A DNA stretch of 64,000 nucleotides from Riptortus pedestris. Taxonomy: Eukaryota; Arthropoda; Insecta; Hemiptera; Alydidae. Within the stretch, counting starts at the first letter, position 1, and the number at the start of each line of letters is the position of its first letter. Position numbers and translations under genes: made by a program. This document shows, piece by piece, positions 11,081 to 22,710 of this stretch. The stretch spans positions 84,467,001 to 84,531,000 of the forward strand of contig CM032229.1 of assembly GCA_019009955.1 (NCBI GenBank), given 5' to 3'. Under the pieces are notes generated by a model. That model was not told the DNA's origin and did no database searches. It saw nothing but the letters and a program-made list of their open reading frames with translations.

Positions 11081-12134
11081 CAACCACGCAGGGGCTGTGC
11101 AAACTAAGCAGATTTGTTAAGTGCGATAATGACACTACTGATCTCAAATCACCATATATTGTCTATTTATACATCTGAAGACAAGAAGTGATGGCTTACT
11201 GAAGGCTGAAAACAAAAAAGTCCGTCACGCAGGAGCTGCGTAAACTAAGCAGATTTCCCACGTGAAGTTATACAATAGAGAAATCTCCATACGAGAGACG
11301 AACAGTTACGGCAAAGGGCCGAACTAGCTTTTGGTGGGAAATTCCGTCACATGTTATCGGCCCAAATTTAATAAAAATGCCAAGATCTCGGTTAATATTC
11401 AAGATAGAGAATAATTGTATAGAACAATATTTATAGTAAATTTAATTTACAATAAGATTGGTTCTATACACTTTTGTGATCCGACGTATGGTAACGAAGA
11501 TATTTCCAATTTTCGAAAATCCCCCCTCTAAACCCCTCCCTCCCACTGGCCCGATTTCAGCCATTAACGAACTTGATCTGTCTTTTTGCATAAAACGTTT
11601 AAATATCAAGTTTGGTAACGATCAAATAAAAATTGCGACCGGTAGAGCGTTAACAGACAAATATATATATAATTTTGAACGGACCTCATTTTCGTCATCT
11701 CCTGGGTAGGATCGATGGACATTTGAATAAAATTATCGAAAATCGCGTCATGAGTACGACCTCAATAGCTGATTTCCCTTAAGGGAAATCTGCTAAAAGT
11801 ACAAATAGCTCGGCTAATATTTGTGCTACGAAATAAATGTATAGATTAACAATTGTAGAGCATCAATAGTTTAACGGGATTGGTTCTATAGCATTTTTAG
11901 ATACTACTCATAATAATGAAGATATTATGAATTTACGAATCCCCCCCTCTAACATTTCAGTTTTACAGAAGACGATTATATGTCGAGTTAGAGCGAATAT
12001 ACGAAAAACAGATAGGTGTGCGTGCACGCACAAACATCTCATTTTCGTCATCTACTAGGTAGAATATATGGACATTTGAAGATATTTTTCGTAAATCGCG
12101 CCATGAGTACTACCTCAATAGCTGATTTCCCTTA
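11081..12134 (-). mobile_element. Helentron-like element B, interrupted by element A
   Basis: The 3' end is at about 11081 (CCACGCAGGGGCTGTGC then AAGCAGATTT). The copy is broken at 11219/11795 by a second copy, resumes with ACAAATAGCTCGGCTAATAT, and ends at the 5' terminus (CTCAATAGCTGATTTCCCTT) near 12134. It is older and more diverged than the insert. Confidence 0.75.
11220..11794 (-). mobile_element. Helentron-like element A, nested in B
   Basis: A complete 575-bp copy on the - strand with terminal hairpin ACGCAG-GAG-CTGCGT (one loop change), GGGAAATCTGC/GCAGATTTCCC subterminal inverted repeats and a short central TA tract. It is inserted in a T-run (A-run on +), with no extra target duplication. 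Confidence 0.8.
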
Positions 12135-12207
12135 GTAGTAAGTAGGCCGGAAGGTTTCTCTAAGAAAATGAGTATAGCTTCTAACTATGCTAAAAGATAA
12201 ATGTTTT

Positions 12208-12325
12208 AGCAGATTTCCCTTGAGGGAAATCAGCTATTGAGGTCGTACTCATGACTCATTTTTCGAAAAATTTCTTCAAATGTCCATCGATCCTACCCAG
12301 GAGATGACGAAAATGAGGTCCGTTC

Positions 12326-12377
<52 letters not shown>

Positions 12378-13025
12378 CTGTTAACGCTCTAGCGGTCCCA
12401 ATTTTTGTTTGATCGTTACAAAACTCGATATTTAAACGTTTTATGTAAAAAGCCAGATCAAGTTCGTTAATGGCTGAAATCGGACAAGAGGGAGGGAGGG
12501 GGATTTTCGAAAATTCAAACTTTCTCCGTTATTATGCAAAGCATCGAAAAATTGTATAGAACCAATATCATTGCAATTTAAATTTACTATAGATATTGTT
12601 ATATACATTTATTCTCTATATTGAATATTAACTGAGATATTTGCATTTTTATAAAGTCTTTGGTCCGGTATAGTTCGGATTAGATCGGCCATTTTCGTAA
12701 CTTCTCGGCTCAGGTGAAGCTTCTTCTAACCTTACCTTACCTTCGTTAGTTTGTGAGATTTATGCAAATACGTTCTGTTTATCCGCCCCCCCCCCTTCTT
12801 TAGTTCTTGGACTACTAAAATTTGAGATATTAAAATATAAATTATTCTTACAATTCAGAAGCCGTTTCAGTTGGGAATTTATTTTAATTAACTGAAAGGA
12901 ACGGAATTATCATTACCGTTTGTATTTAATCACCGTGGTGTTGTGTTACCAGTATGGAGAATTCTCTATTGTTAAACTGCACATGGGAAATCTGCTTAGT
13001 TTACGCAGCCCCTGCGAGACGGACT
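12208..13025 (+). mobile_element. Helentron-like non-autonomous element, near full length
   Basis: About 818 bp. It starts AGCAGATTTCCCTTGAGGGA, has a central (TA)n at 12331-12373, then the GTCTGTTAACGCTCTAGCGG block, G-rich tract, GCATCGAAAAATTGTATAG block, and ends CATGGGAAATCTGCTTAG then ACGCAGCCCCTGCGAGACGGAC. It carries no protein-coding frame. Confidence 0.8.
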
Positions 13026-13335
13026 TTTTTCCTTTAAACCAATCGAGTGCATTGTGAGGGAGAAGGCCTGGTACTTTAGTCAGAAATGTAGATGTAAGCC
13101 ATAGTACAAATGGGTCTATCAAAGAAGTTAACGATATCCAATGGGTGAAGATAGCAAACTACTAACCTTTTGTGGAGTCTGTGTTTGGAATGCTTTCAAG
13201 TGGCTGTTGAATAGTTCATTGGTCAATGATCGGAATTAGAGTTGTTCAGTGGCTCTTAAATTCTCTTGTAGGATTTCTTTTTAAAAATATTTTATACTTA
13301 CGCATTACATATCATCAATCCATCCCCTACTTGTC

Positions 13336-13440
13336 AGAATCTTACCTTAGTTGGGTACCATTGTGGCTAGAAAGGTGTGCTAACCTGCAGATAACCCGTA
13401 CCAATTAGCCTTTGCAGCATAGAGATATAATAAATTAAAA
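13336..13440 (+). repeat. SINE tail fragment
   Basis: GGCTAGAAAGGTGTGCTAAC, CAGATAACCCGTACCAATTA and GCCTTTGCAGCA match the 3' half of the SINE family. The head is lost. Confidence 0.6.
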
Positions 13441-13503
13441 CAAAATAAATAATTTAATGTTAAATAATTATTAATAGTTGTTATTAAGTTCATTGTGTCT
13501 ATT

Positions 13504-13614
13504 AAGGGGCTCAGGCTAACCATACAAGTCTAGGAGGCGCAAGGAAACCCAGAGCCGGGTGTTTGATTCCCATGGACAACAAGAATTTATTTGGCAACGA
13601 ACTCAATAAATGAA
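13504..13614 (+). repeat. SINE head, probably split by the next element
   Basis: Begins GGGGCTCAGGCTAACCAT, has B-box-like GTGTTTGATTCCC and ends AACTCAATAAATGAAA directly at a Helentron-like end. Tail-like GTAACCAGGAGATAACC appears after that element near 14783, which suggests the SINE was split by it. Confidence 0.6.
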
Positions 13615-13616
13615 AG

Positions 13617-14456
13617 CCTGTCACGCAGGGTCTGTGTAATCTAAGCTGATTTCCCATGTCCTGGAATGACACACTAGTAATGTCATCTCACCGTATATTC
13701 ACTGTTTCTAAGTCAAACTCCATGAGGGAATAACTCGCTTAATATTTGAATTAATAGAAAATTTATTAAACAACCATTGCAGAGCATCAATAGTTTATCA
13801 GGATTGATTCTATAACAATTTTTGACCGACCCATAAGAACGGTGATACTTTGAATTTTTGAATCCTCCCCCCGACCCCCCTATTTGGTCGTCCGATTGCA
13901 GTCATTACTCGAAGTTATCTTTAGTGTCAAATGAAACGTTTAAATATAAAGTATGGGAAAGATATAATGAACATTTTCTATTATAGAATGTAAAATCTCA
14001 GTTTAAGACGTCATCACACTACGTATTTGCATGCGTCTGAAATTTTAAGTGTCCGTCGAAATCAAAATTTGGTATTAAAGCTTGGAATAAGAAGTTTCTT
14101 AATTAATTGGAGTATTGTTTAACGTGCGATGACTAGAAGTGGGGGTTTACCGAAAGCTGAAAATTAAAAAGATTAAATATCTGAGTTAATATGTAGGATA
14201 ATGAAAAAAATGTAAATCACAACATTAATAGGAAATTAAATTTGCAGTAAGATTGGTTCTATACAATTTTTCGATCCGACTAATAATGACATCTTATGAT
14301 ATAAAATCGAAAATATAATTTTATAATTCCCACTTTACAACCCCCCCCCCCCGTCGATTTCAGCCGTTGATGAACTTGATTTTTAATTTTAAACAAAATG
14401 TTTAGATATCGAGTTTAGTAACGATCAAACAAAAATTACGTAACGGTAACTGACAA

Positions 14457-14515
<59 letters not shown>

Positions 14516-14762
14516 CATCTACATACATTTTTTTCGTTAAAATCTTTCAATAAAATGGACAGTTTCAATGATGTTTACAGCAAAAAAAAAAATGTTTTTT
14601 ATTGGAGATCCTTGCCTTAAAATGTGAAGAATATATATATAAAATAAAGTTTTGAACGGACCTTATTTTCGTCATCTAGTGGTTGGAACGATGGACATTT
14701 GAAGAAATTTTTTGTAAGTGATCTCATGCGTAAGTGATATCAAGCCCCCTAAAAGGGGCTAA
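13617..14762 (-). mobile_element. Helentron-like non-autonomous element, diverged
   Basis: 3' end GTCACGCAGGGTCTGTG at 13619. Family blocks follow in reverse order, including a C-run, ATATCGAGTTTAGTAACGAT, (TA)n at 14461-14511 and AAATGTCC-like sequence. The 5' palindrome is mutated to AGCCCCCTAAAAGGGGCT at about 14741-14758. Confidence 0.65.
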
Positions 14763-15924
14763 AATTTGGAAGGGGCGCGTAACCAGGAGATAACCTTTTT
14801 TATTGGTTATATTAACATAAAGAGGACAGAGTGGTAAAAAAGAAGGAAAATTTATGTTTATTTAAACTACAACTGGTAATCTTCAACATGATAAAGACTA
14901 CCTTTGTGTAATCAGAAAGCAGTGATTAATCTGTTCTGCAATTCACTGGTATTAGCCGATACCCAACTAATGCTGGTCTCTATAATCATAATGGTTGCTA
15001 CCCTAGTTTAAAGTTAAAAGAATTTCAACTGCCATCATCCATGGAAAACCAGTTTCTCCCCGCATTTGCTCTTGACCTCAATACTCTGCATTCAAACCAT
15101 CCTACAATTTTTTACTTTTTACAAAGTGTTTGAGTGATTATAAATACTTATTCTTTCAAACGCATTTTCTTTTTCAATGAATAGGGCATGATTAAGCTCG
15201 GCAATATTCCTGTTCCATTCACGTTTCATCAAAGTTAATCATTTTTAACTAATTTGATTAAAAGAGTTCGCATAATCGACATATAATAATATATTATGAG
15301 CAGAATAATAGCTTCTGTTGATGTCAATTGACTCACTTTTGATGTCTCATTCCAAGTTATATTAGCCTTATTGACATGGGAAGCCTTAGAGATGACGTGG
15401 GGTCAATCCTTTTGCTCCACACGCCCTCTTTTAAGTTTTCTTAGTCAATCTATGCTCCCCGCGAATTTCATTCTAATCAATTGTTTGATTCCATTGAATT
15501 TAAAAATGTTTCAAATTAATGTAATATCGTGCCATTTTTGTGTTATTGTTCCTTCTTCCATCTTCTGCAGTGTGATATTAAATTATCCACTCCATATCCA
15601 TTTAGTTTCAATTGGATTAACAAATGTAAGAATGGAAACCAGAGTCCATGTAGGAGCAATCAATATTTCACCTCACTTGTGCAGAAATGTTCACCACTCC
15701 GACATAGTGAAAAATCAATAAATCTGTTCAAAACAGTTATTCAACTTCATTAGTATTTAATACTCAGATAGCACCCACTCATTGGATTTTCGGAATGCGC
15801 CCATACGTATATCACAACATGTCTTATCGGACTTTTGCTAAGGGAAAAATACAGAATCAAAGTTTGCATGTGGAAATAGGTTTGAACTTGCATATGTATA
15901 GAAGTTATCATTTGAAAATAACAG
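14763..15924. other. Intergenic stretch, no gene recognised
   Basis: A possible SINE tail near 14783-14800 is the only recognisable piece. Short open frames here show no family resemblance. Confidence 0.4.
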
Positions 15925-16088
15925 TGGAAGTCTGCTTAGTTTACAAACGACTGATTTTAACAGATTTCCTTTAAGGAAAATCAGCTATTGTCATTATGAC
16001 CCAATTTTTTTCAGTTTTCTTCAAATATACACTCGTCCTAGAAGATGACCAAAATGGTGTCTGTACAAATTTAATTGTGTGTGTACGC

Positions 16089-16140
<52 letters not shown>
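15925..16140 (+). repeat. Helentron-like fragments ending in (TA)n
   Basis: A 3' end remnant (GTCTGCTTAGTTTA) at about 15931 is followed at 15958 by a 5' end (ACAGATTTCCTTTAAGGAAA) with degraded family blocks and a (TA)n tract at 16092-16140. Confidence 0.5.
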
Positions 16141-16144
<4 letters not shown>

Positions 16145-16238
16145 TAGTTTATGCCGATATTTCGAGAATCTTTATTTTCTCTTCCTCAGGGCTGTAAAAT
16201 TACATGCACTTTCTCGAAATATCGGCATAAACTAAGAT
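16141..16238 (-). repeat. 27-bp inverted repeat with PLE/hammerhead-like core
   Basis: Arms 16141-16167 and 16212-16238 are perfect inverse copies (ATCTTAGTTTATGCC...). The - strand loop reads CTGAGGA (16183-16189), then a GAGAA/TTCTC stem, then GAAA (16160-16163). This is the order of a hammerhead core and resembles solo PLE repeats; activity is not claimed. Confidence 0.45.
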
Positions 16239-16744
16239 TTATTTCACCAACATTGACCAAAACTCCGAAAAGAATAACACACCACATATAAATACAACCT
16301 GGTCGAAAACATCAGCACAATTATATATTTTTATATATACAATTCTACTGTACGTGTGTGTCGCTGAACTCCTCCTAAACGGCTTGAATGATTTAATTTG
16401 TATGCATTTGGAGAACGCCCTGGATGGTTTAGATTCACAAATTAGCCCGGAAGATGGAGCAGGAGTGGGGGTTGTAAGGGAGGTCTAAAATTGAAAATAG
16501 CGATATTTCGTTTCCTATTGGTTTTTCGCCAAATATGCACAGGATAAAAGTTGTGCTATTTTGTTATTTAGTGTAACTTTTGTTATATTCATTTTTGTCG
16601 TATAAACGAGATATACACTAAAAAATTAAAGTGGAAGTCAAAAATTTTATTGGGCACTAACGATTGAACCGAACTTAACAAAACTCGGTTATTTAATATC
16701 TTAATCGCTTGAAATATCATGCAGGACAACGTCTGTCGGGCTCG

Positions 16745-16746
<2 letters not shown>
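16239..16746. other. Intergenic stretch, no gene recognised
   Basis: Nothing recognisable apart from general AT-richness and a few short TA runs. Confidence 0.35.
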
Positions 16747-16806
<60 letters not shown>

Positions 16807-16826
16807 CACACACACAGACACACACC
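16747..16826. repeat. (TA)n then (CA)n microsatellite
   Basis: (TA)n at 16747-16801 followed by an ACACACAGACACACACC run. Open frames across it only translate the repeat. Confidence 0.9.
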
Positions 16827-17439
16827 CCTTCCCTTCATGCGATTTTCGCTTTTGATTCTTCATCCTTATTCATCACACGATCATTTTACATTGTAAGTCT
16901 TGTTTAGAGTTCTTTCCGAGGGAGAAATGAATATAGAATTTAGTCTTTTTGTGTGAAGATATAATAGTTATAAAGACACACGTATATGACAGCGGATCTT
17001 ATTAGCCCTTAAATCCGTGTCTGTGAGTAATCAATAAACTCATAAAATCAAAATAAATGCTACAGTTTAAAATCCTCCCTGACCTGGATTTACAAAATAT
17101 TCTCAATAGAATACAGCAAATTACCTAGACAATGTACAATAGGCTTTATCTTTTAGATTAGTCTCCTTAAAATAATATTCGATTTAACTGAGCCAGTCAA
17201 ATCAAAGAGCTAATGTTTGGTTTTTAATTTTAATTTGTACGCTATTACAAGATCCGCTTGTCATCAGCTCAAGTATAATATTAATAAAAGATGTCTACAG
17301 AGACAAGATATTGAATAATGATGCAATAGAATGTCATGACAAATTATAGCAGTATACAAAAATATTTATTTATGTTCTTGTATAAAATTCTAGCGTGGTT
17401 CCTGCTTCTATATTTATAATCAGGAATAACTAAAAAAAC
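16827..17439. other. Intergenic stretch, no gene recognised
   Basis: AT-rich sequence with no supported feature. Confidence 0.35.
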
Positions 17440-18237
17440 CAAGCACTTAGATTTCCCTGTGATGGAATGACGCGAAGATGAACTAACTCATCTCATAATC
17501 TATTCCTTATTTCTTCAGTAGTAAGAAGCCTTTGGAAACATGAATTCAAACTTAATCTGGGCTTCTAGGTTTACAGAAGCACGATACCAAAACAATGCAT
17601 CACTTTATTCAACCTATATTGCTTAATATTCGTGTCATAGAAAAGACATAGAACAATATTCATAGAAAAATATTATTTACATCAAGATTGGCTCATACCA
17701 TTTTCTATCCGACTCTTAATAACGGCCGAATTTAGAATTTTCTATTTTCCCGTCTCTTCATTTTTCCATTCAAACCCTTTTCGAATATGATCTTTAGTTT
17801 TGTATGAAACGGTTAAATAAAATTATAGTTTTAATGAAATAAATATTACAAAGTTCAGAATGTAAAATCTTAATTATTGACGTACAACTAAAGATATATA
17901 TACACGTACCTCACTTATTAAAAGACCAGTGAAAACAATATTTGGTTTTAAACTTTGAATAGGACGTGTCATGATTAATTGTTAACTTTAGATTATTAAG
18001 TACAAAAAAATACGAATAACTCCCTTAATATTCTAGATTCGAAATAAATATATTGCGCAAGTGTTATATAAAATTAAATTTGCTATTACAATGGTTATAT
18101 AGCCTTCTTTGAGGGGGTATGTTTAAATATTGAGTTAGTAGTTAACGATTATACAAAATTTGCGACTGCTAGAACGTTAACAGTTAATTATATTACTACT
18201 CCATCTATTTAGCCATTTTATATACATGCATACATAC

Positions 18238-18290
<53 letters not shown>

Positions 18291-18322
18291 TGTATATAAA
18301 ATGGCTAAATAGATGGAGTAGT

Positions 18323-18370
<48 letters not shown>

Positions 18371-18486
18371 TAAAATATTGAATGAATCTCATTTTCGTCA
18401 TCGTTGGGGTTTTAGACTTGAAGGACATTTGAAAACATTCTTCGAAAATTGCGCCGTGAATTCAACCTGAATAGCAGATTTGTGCT
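17440..18486 (-). repeat. Helentron-like element, heavily diverged
   Basis: The left end has AAGCACTTAGATTTCCCTG; then come the CAAGATTGGCTCATACCATT block, a second CTATTACAATGGTTATAT block, and (TA)n tracts at 18240-18290 and 18330-18366. The right end is TTCGAAAATTGCGCCGTGA then AATAGCAGATT. It encloses the hairpin at 18195-18322. Confidence 0.5.
18195..18322. repeat. Perfect 37-bp hairpin around (TA)n
   Basis: Arms 18195-18231 and 18286-18322 are exact inverse copies (ACTACTCCATCTATTTAGCC... / ...GATGGAGTAGT). The 54-bp spacer is mostly (TA)n, itself self-complementary, so the whole 128 bp could extrude as a cruciform. Confidence 0.85.
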
Positions 18487-18721
18487 ATTAAAGTGAAGTA
18501 TCTATCTAATAAAATAAATAGTGTTCACGAGATAAACGTATCAAGTTCAACTCTTGATAACTCTCTCCCCTCCCTAGCGTAGGAGGCAGACGTTCCATCG
18601 TTAGCAGGGCTACAGTCCCCTCTCTGCGGTGTCTCCATGAGGTAGGCAACACTCTTCAAGCAGATGATCTATTTTTAAGTGTGGTGTTAATCTTTTACGA
18701 TTATACCACACTTTCTTAAAT

Positions 18722-19070
18722 GTCCCCTATTTAGTTGGTGAAGAAAATGGGGTTCCATATTATAAATCTGAATGGACGTTCATTTGTTTTATAGGTATCT
18801 GATAAAGCAAACGAGATTGCAGTTGCAGTTTTTATTTGATCGTTGCCGGATTAGACATATAAACTTAAAGGCTAAGTTTGATAATACCTGAATTCGGACT
18901 ACAAGGGTTTCGAGATGTGGGGAAATTTTAAATAGTAAATATCTTCGTTATTATTCGTTACAAAGAGAATTAATGAGGAATCAGATATATTGAAAACGTT
19001 ATAATATATTTGTTAATCTATAATCATATTTTTTGCTTTAGCTGAAATATTAACGAAATTATTAGTCAGT
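18722..19070 (+). repeat. Degraded Helentron-like fragment
   Basis: Reads GAAGAAAATGGGGTTCC, TATTTGATCGTTGCC, AAATATCTTCGTTATTATTC and GCTGAAATATTAAC in family order, with the ends lost. Confidence 0.45.
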
Positions 19071-19318
19071 ATGTTATTTCCACCCACAGTTGGGGCGGTT
19101 ATTCTACCATCATGGGTCAGCCAATTGTTTTAACTAATAACTACTAATCAGAAGTTAGCTGTGTACATTTATTGTTCAGAATGTTCTGAGGGTTTACTAT
19201 GAAAGAACTTATCTATTTGACAAGTGCATTCTAAAGACTATTTATATTTAAAATGTTTAAAATCAAAATCAGCAATTGATGAGTTCTGTTTTCTCATACG
19301 ACTGTCTATTAAATAAAG

Positions 19319-19520
19319 CCCGTCACGCAGGGGCCGCGTAAACTAGCCATATTTCCCATGTGAGCCACGTATTTGCAATTATCTCAAAAAAGTAAAAGTT
19401 CAACGAGGACAATATTTGGTATTTATGCTTCAAATAATGAGCTTCATAATATAATAACTTATTCTTAATATCACATGAGTAGGAGGAGGGGGGGGGGGTT
19501 CTGAAGGCCGGAGATCTCAT
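19319..19520 (-). repeat. Helentron-like 3' end fragment
   Basis: CCGTCACGCAGGGGCCGCGT, then TTTCCCATGTG, then the TACATGCAA-like, ATATTTGGTATTTA and GAGTAGGAGGAGGGGG blocks that occur in the long copies near 3.5, 30.2 and 53.0 kb. Confidence 0.65.
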
Positions 19521-20225
19521 AATAATAACTTAAGATCACTTTCCCATATGAACCTGTCATCATAATTTCAGTTCCCCTCAACGGCCTCGGTAAGGAGACT
19601 CACATGTCACTTTTGAAGTACCAGGGGAAATGATAAGATGTTCAGCAAACCTTATTATCACCCTGAGTTATCAAAATTGTCAACAGGACCATATTTTTAA
19701 GAAAAGTTTTAATCTTTAATGTGCATGAAGGTGTTTTTTGAAACAATTATTCTACCAGAAGTTAGTTAAAGGTTAATCTGAAAAAGTGTGGCTTGTGGAG
19801 CCTTTAGCAATTTACGTCTTCAGATCGAAAAAATAACCGACATAAAATAATTTTGAAATTTGATTTTCTATGAGAACTCTTCATTAAACACTTGCCTTTC
19901 CATTTGAAGTTCCAGAGTTAGTGAGTCCGATGAAGAAGAAGGTTAGAGAGTTGAATTCAGTAAAAAAAACTTCTTTCTCCACAACTAAGACTTACCAAGA
20001 TCATTTTAAAACTCTCAAAACTTTTCTTCTAGGGAAGCTGGGAAGTAGAGGAACGAATTAATCTGGATGTACACAGTAGGCCTGTTTTCCTCTACAATAC
20101 GTTTTATTTTTGACAGAGTGCACTTTCAGAGCAACAGCTCCATCTTCAGTTTTGAAGAGCGCTAGAGAGAACTGGATTTTACGAGGGCTGCCGGGCGTCA
20201 AAAACTTTTTTTCAAACATCTTTTA
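19521..20225. other. Intergenic stretch with a hammerhead-like motif
   Basis: On the - strand CTGAAGA (20143-20149) is followed by a GAGC/GCTC stem and GAAA (20124-20127). The motif resembles those in PLE repeats and may mark a PLE relic. Nothing else is recognised. Confidence 0.3.
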
Positions 20226-20353
20226 TATAAAATCACATATTTGAACAGACCATAATTTCGTCATCTCTGGAGTAGGATCGATGAACATTTGAAGAATTCT
20301 TCGAAAGCGGAATCTTGGGGGTAACCTCACTTGCTCTCGAGGGAAACCTGCTA
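20226..20353 (-). repeat. Helentron-like 5' end fragment
   Basis: ATTTCGTCATCTCTGGAGTA, GGATCGATGAACATTTGAAG and GAGGGAAACCTGCTAA are the family's 5' block on the - strand. Confidence 0.6.
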
Positions 20354-20630
20354 ATACAACAGTCTTGTGTAGGAGTACGGAAACCCTCGAGAGATGATAC
20401 AGTGTTTAAAAATGGTTTTAGATACCTTAGACAGATGCTTATCTCCTGAGGTGCCTGTGAAAGGAGCTCTCATTCTAGAAGTGCTAGTGACGTTGTAATT
20501 GAGTATAATGAAGGAGATAAAATGAATGGGGACCTATTCATGAGATTGTTGGTCTCTAGCTGACTCAGCCACTCGACAGCATTTGCTATTTCATTCAAAT
20601 CACTCATTTTATCTTTTCTATGTGTTTCAG

Positions 20631-20685
20631 ACACTTCCAACTCCACCAGTATTGATTGACGAGTAACGCAGCAAGCATCAGGATG
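20631..20685 (+). promoter_or_regulatory. Candidate leader exon of the SLC36 gene
   Basis: A splice-bounded 55-bp segment: acceptor TTTTCTATGTGTTTCAG before it and donor GTGAGT after it, ending exactly in ATG (20683-20685). Joined to 31814 it would start the transporter nine residues earlier in frame, reading MATPNGVQS before the internal ATG. The 11-kb distance and lack of RNA data make this a proposal; another gene could own the exon. Confidence 0.35.
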
Positions 20686-21029
20686 GTGAGTACACTTCAT
20701 TTACTACTAATTAGTAACGGGTATGTTAGTACGTAGTGCAGTTTAGTGTATTTTTTCCAACAATGAACCTCATGCCCCAGCATCCCCCCCCCCATAACTT
20801 CTATTACCTATTTATGTACACTTCTAAGTTAAAGAGGCATACTTTCACAAAATGAGACATGCATATTGATCTTTTGATGTGTGATAATTACTCAAAATGA
20901 TTTCTGTGTCCTGACTTTACTCTTTACTTTAAACACGTTTTCTTATTGATCTCTCAACTAATCGCATAGTACACTGTTATCATTACCTCTAAGACTCATT
21001 ATAACAAACATTTTTGAACGCATTCATAA

Positions 21030-21806
21030 TCATCACATAACATTGGTGTGGCTATCTGGACACCAGAATGTCGGGCGAAGCACTGAAGTTGACATGCTCG
21101 CAAAACGAACGACGGAAAACACCAATACTGTCATTAGAAAAAAATAATTTCGGATGGCTTACAAAGCTACATTAAAACTAACATACTCCAAGAATGGCAA
21201 CAGGACTGGTTATTAACAGACATCAAACTGAGACAAATTAAAACTACAGTTAAGGCATGGTGTAATAAATATGATGCATACACGGAGTGACGAACTAGTC
21301 CTTACTAGACTACGTATAGGTCATTCTCTCCTAACCCATGGTTATCTATTTGAAAAGAAAAGAATGCCTAACTGCAATGTGTGTAATGCTCTGCTTACAA
21401 TAAAACACATACTAACAGACTGCAAAAGGCGTGACCATCTTCTAAAGATGATCCCTCTTGACTTACACGACCAACTGAAGGTAGCCCACACATTCCCATA
21501 ATACTCCAACATTTACATGACATTAACATATACTCACAAATTTAGAAGTATTAAATTTTAAAATTCTTTTTAATTCTTCTTAAATTAAATCTTTTTAAAT
21601 CCATCTAAAATGTCTGACTATATGTGAGTTGTATGTGCGTGTGTTTTTTTGTCGCTTTTGTTGCGTTCTTAGTTTGTTCTGTTCTAATTGTATTGTTTAA
21701 TTATTTCTGTAACTGTTTTCATTTTTTATTTTGATTATATTCATTGTTTTTGATAAGCAATATCGCCTCGCAGCGAATGCTCCACTACAAATAAATAAAT
21801 AAAAAT
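21030..21806 (+). pseudogene. LINE 3' end relic (RNase H and C-terminal Cys motif)
   Basis: The 3' end of a non-LTR retrotransposon of the Jockey/I kind. A frame near 21040 reads ITLVWLSGHQNVGRSTEVD, the end of an RNase H domain (usual form WVPGHVGIPGNExAD). After a stop and frameshift, 21271-21501 reads ELVLTRLRIGHSLLTHGYL then PNCNVCNALLTIKHILTDC, the CxxC...HxxxxC motif common downstream of RNase H in these elements. The relic ends in an (AAATA)n-like tail at about 21788-21806. It is broken and non-functional. Confidence 0.75.
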
Positions 21807-22149
21807 ACCAACGTTTTAATTGTTTAATTTTAAATCGGGAGATTTATAGGTAACCACCGTTGGTATTTTGCTTTCGCTTTACATCTTTTCACTTTTAAAT
21901 AAACATTTAATATTCTCATGGTTAATGTAATATCATAATTGTATTTCACCTTTATTAATATTTGATTCAGTTGTTTTAGTGAATTTGTGCAAACATTATT
22001 AATCATTTTTTATAACACTGTATGTGTGAGTTAACACTACGGGGCTCGTTTTTGTTTGTTGGTATCCGAACTCAGTCACTAAATATCTCATATTCAGCTT
22101 AAATTTCAATTCCTGTTAACATAATCTTCATAGAAGGTACATAGAGAAT
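21807..22149. other. Intergenic stretch, no gene recognised
   Basis: AT-rich, no supported feature. Confidence 0.35.
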
Positions 22150-22232
22150 AGAAGTTGATATGAGATCGTCAGCGTCTCATTCCAGCACGTGGAAAACCTG
22201 CCTAGTTTACACAACCCCTGAGTAAGGACTTT
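22150..22232 (+). repeat. Helentron-like 3' end fragment
   Basis: CACGTGGAAAACCTGCCTAG followed by TTTACACAACCCCTGAGTAA and GGACTTTTT is the diverged family 3' end. Confidence 0.55.
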
Positions 22233-22542
22233 TTTTTTTTTTTAAGACTGTCACAGGTATAGCGGAGTACGTGCTCCCAGAAAACTGTTGTTGATGTGTG
22301 TTATTCGTGATGTGTTGAGTCACATTACAATAATTAACAAATATGCACATACAGATCAGAAGAAATGTGTGAATGACCTCTTGAGTTTTTTTCCTGAAGA
22401 GGGCAAAAAAGTTAATAACACATTTTTAATAACAACCTACTACTATGTTGCTTTATCGATTCATGATCATTGATAAATCAAAAACATGTTTTATGTTTTT
22501 ATATTTGACCTTTAAATACAACATGGTGGAATCGACCCAACG

Positions 22543-22710
22543 TTTCTGTCTCATGTCCCATAGTAGCATAAAGTGGACGTAAATAATAATAAACAACCTG
22601 TCTCATGAGTAGTTGCTACGACTAGACTCTTAAAACATGGTACAAGTACGGCTGTGGGTTCGATTCCCTATTAGTGGAACAGAACTTAATGAGAAACTAT
22701 TAACGAAATA
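22543..22710 (+). repeat. Two SINE fragments in tandem
   Basis: A tail (CATAGTAGCATAAAGTGGAC, about 22543-22598) is followed by a head and B box (GGCTGTGGGTTCGATTCCC, about 22660-22678) and the ACTTAATGAG segment. Confidence 0.6.

Noticed and set aside
16589..18428. Frames rich in Ile-Tyr repeats
   Set aside because: They are (TA)n microsatellite translations.
22288..22473. 61-codon frame after a Helentron-like fragment
   Set aside because: No family resemblance, splice sites or codon signal.
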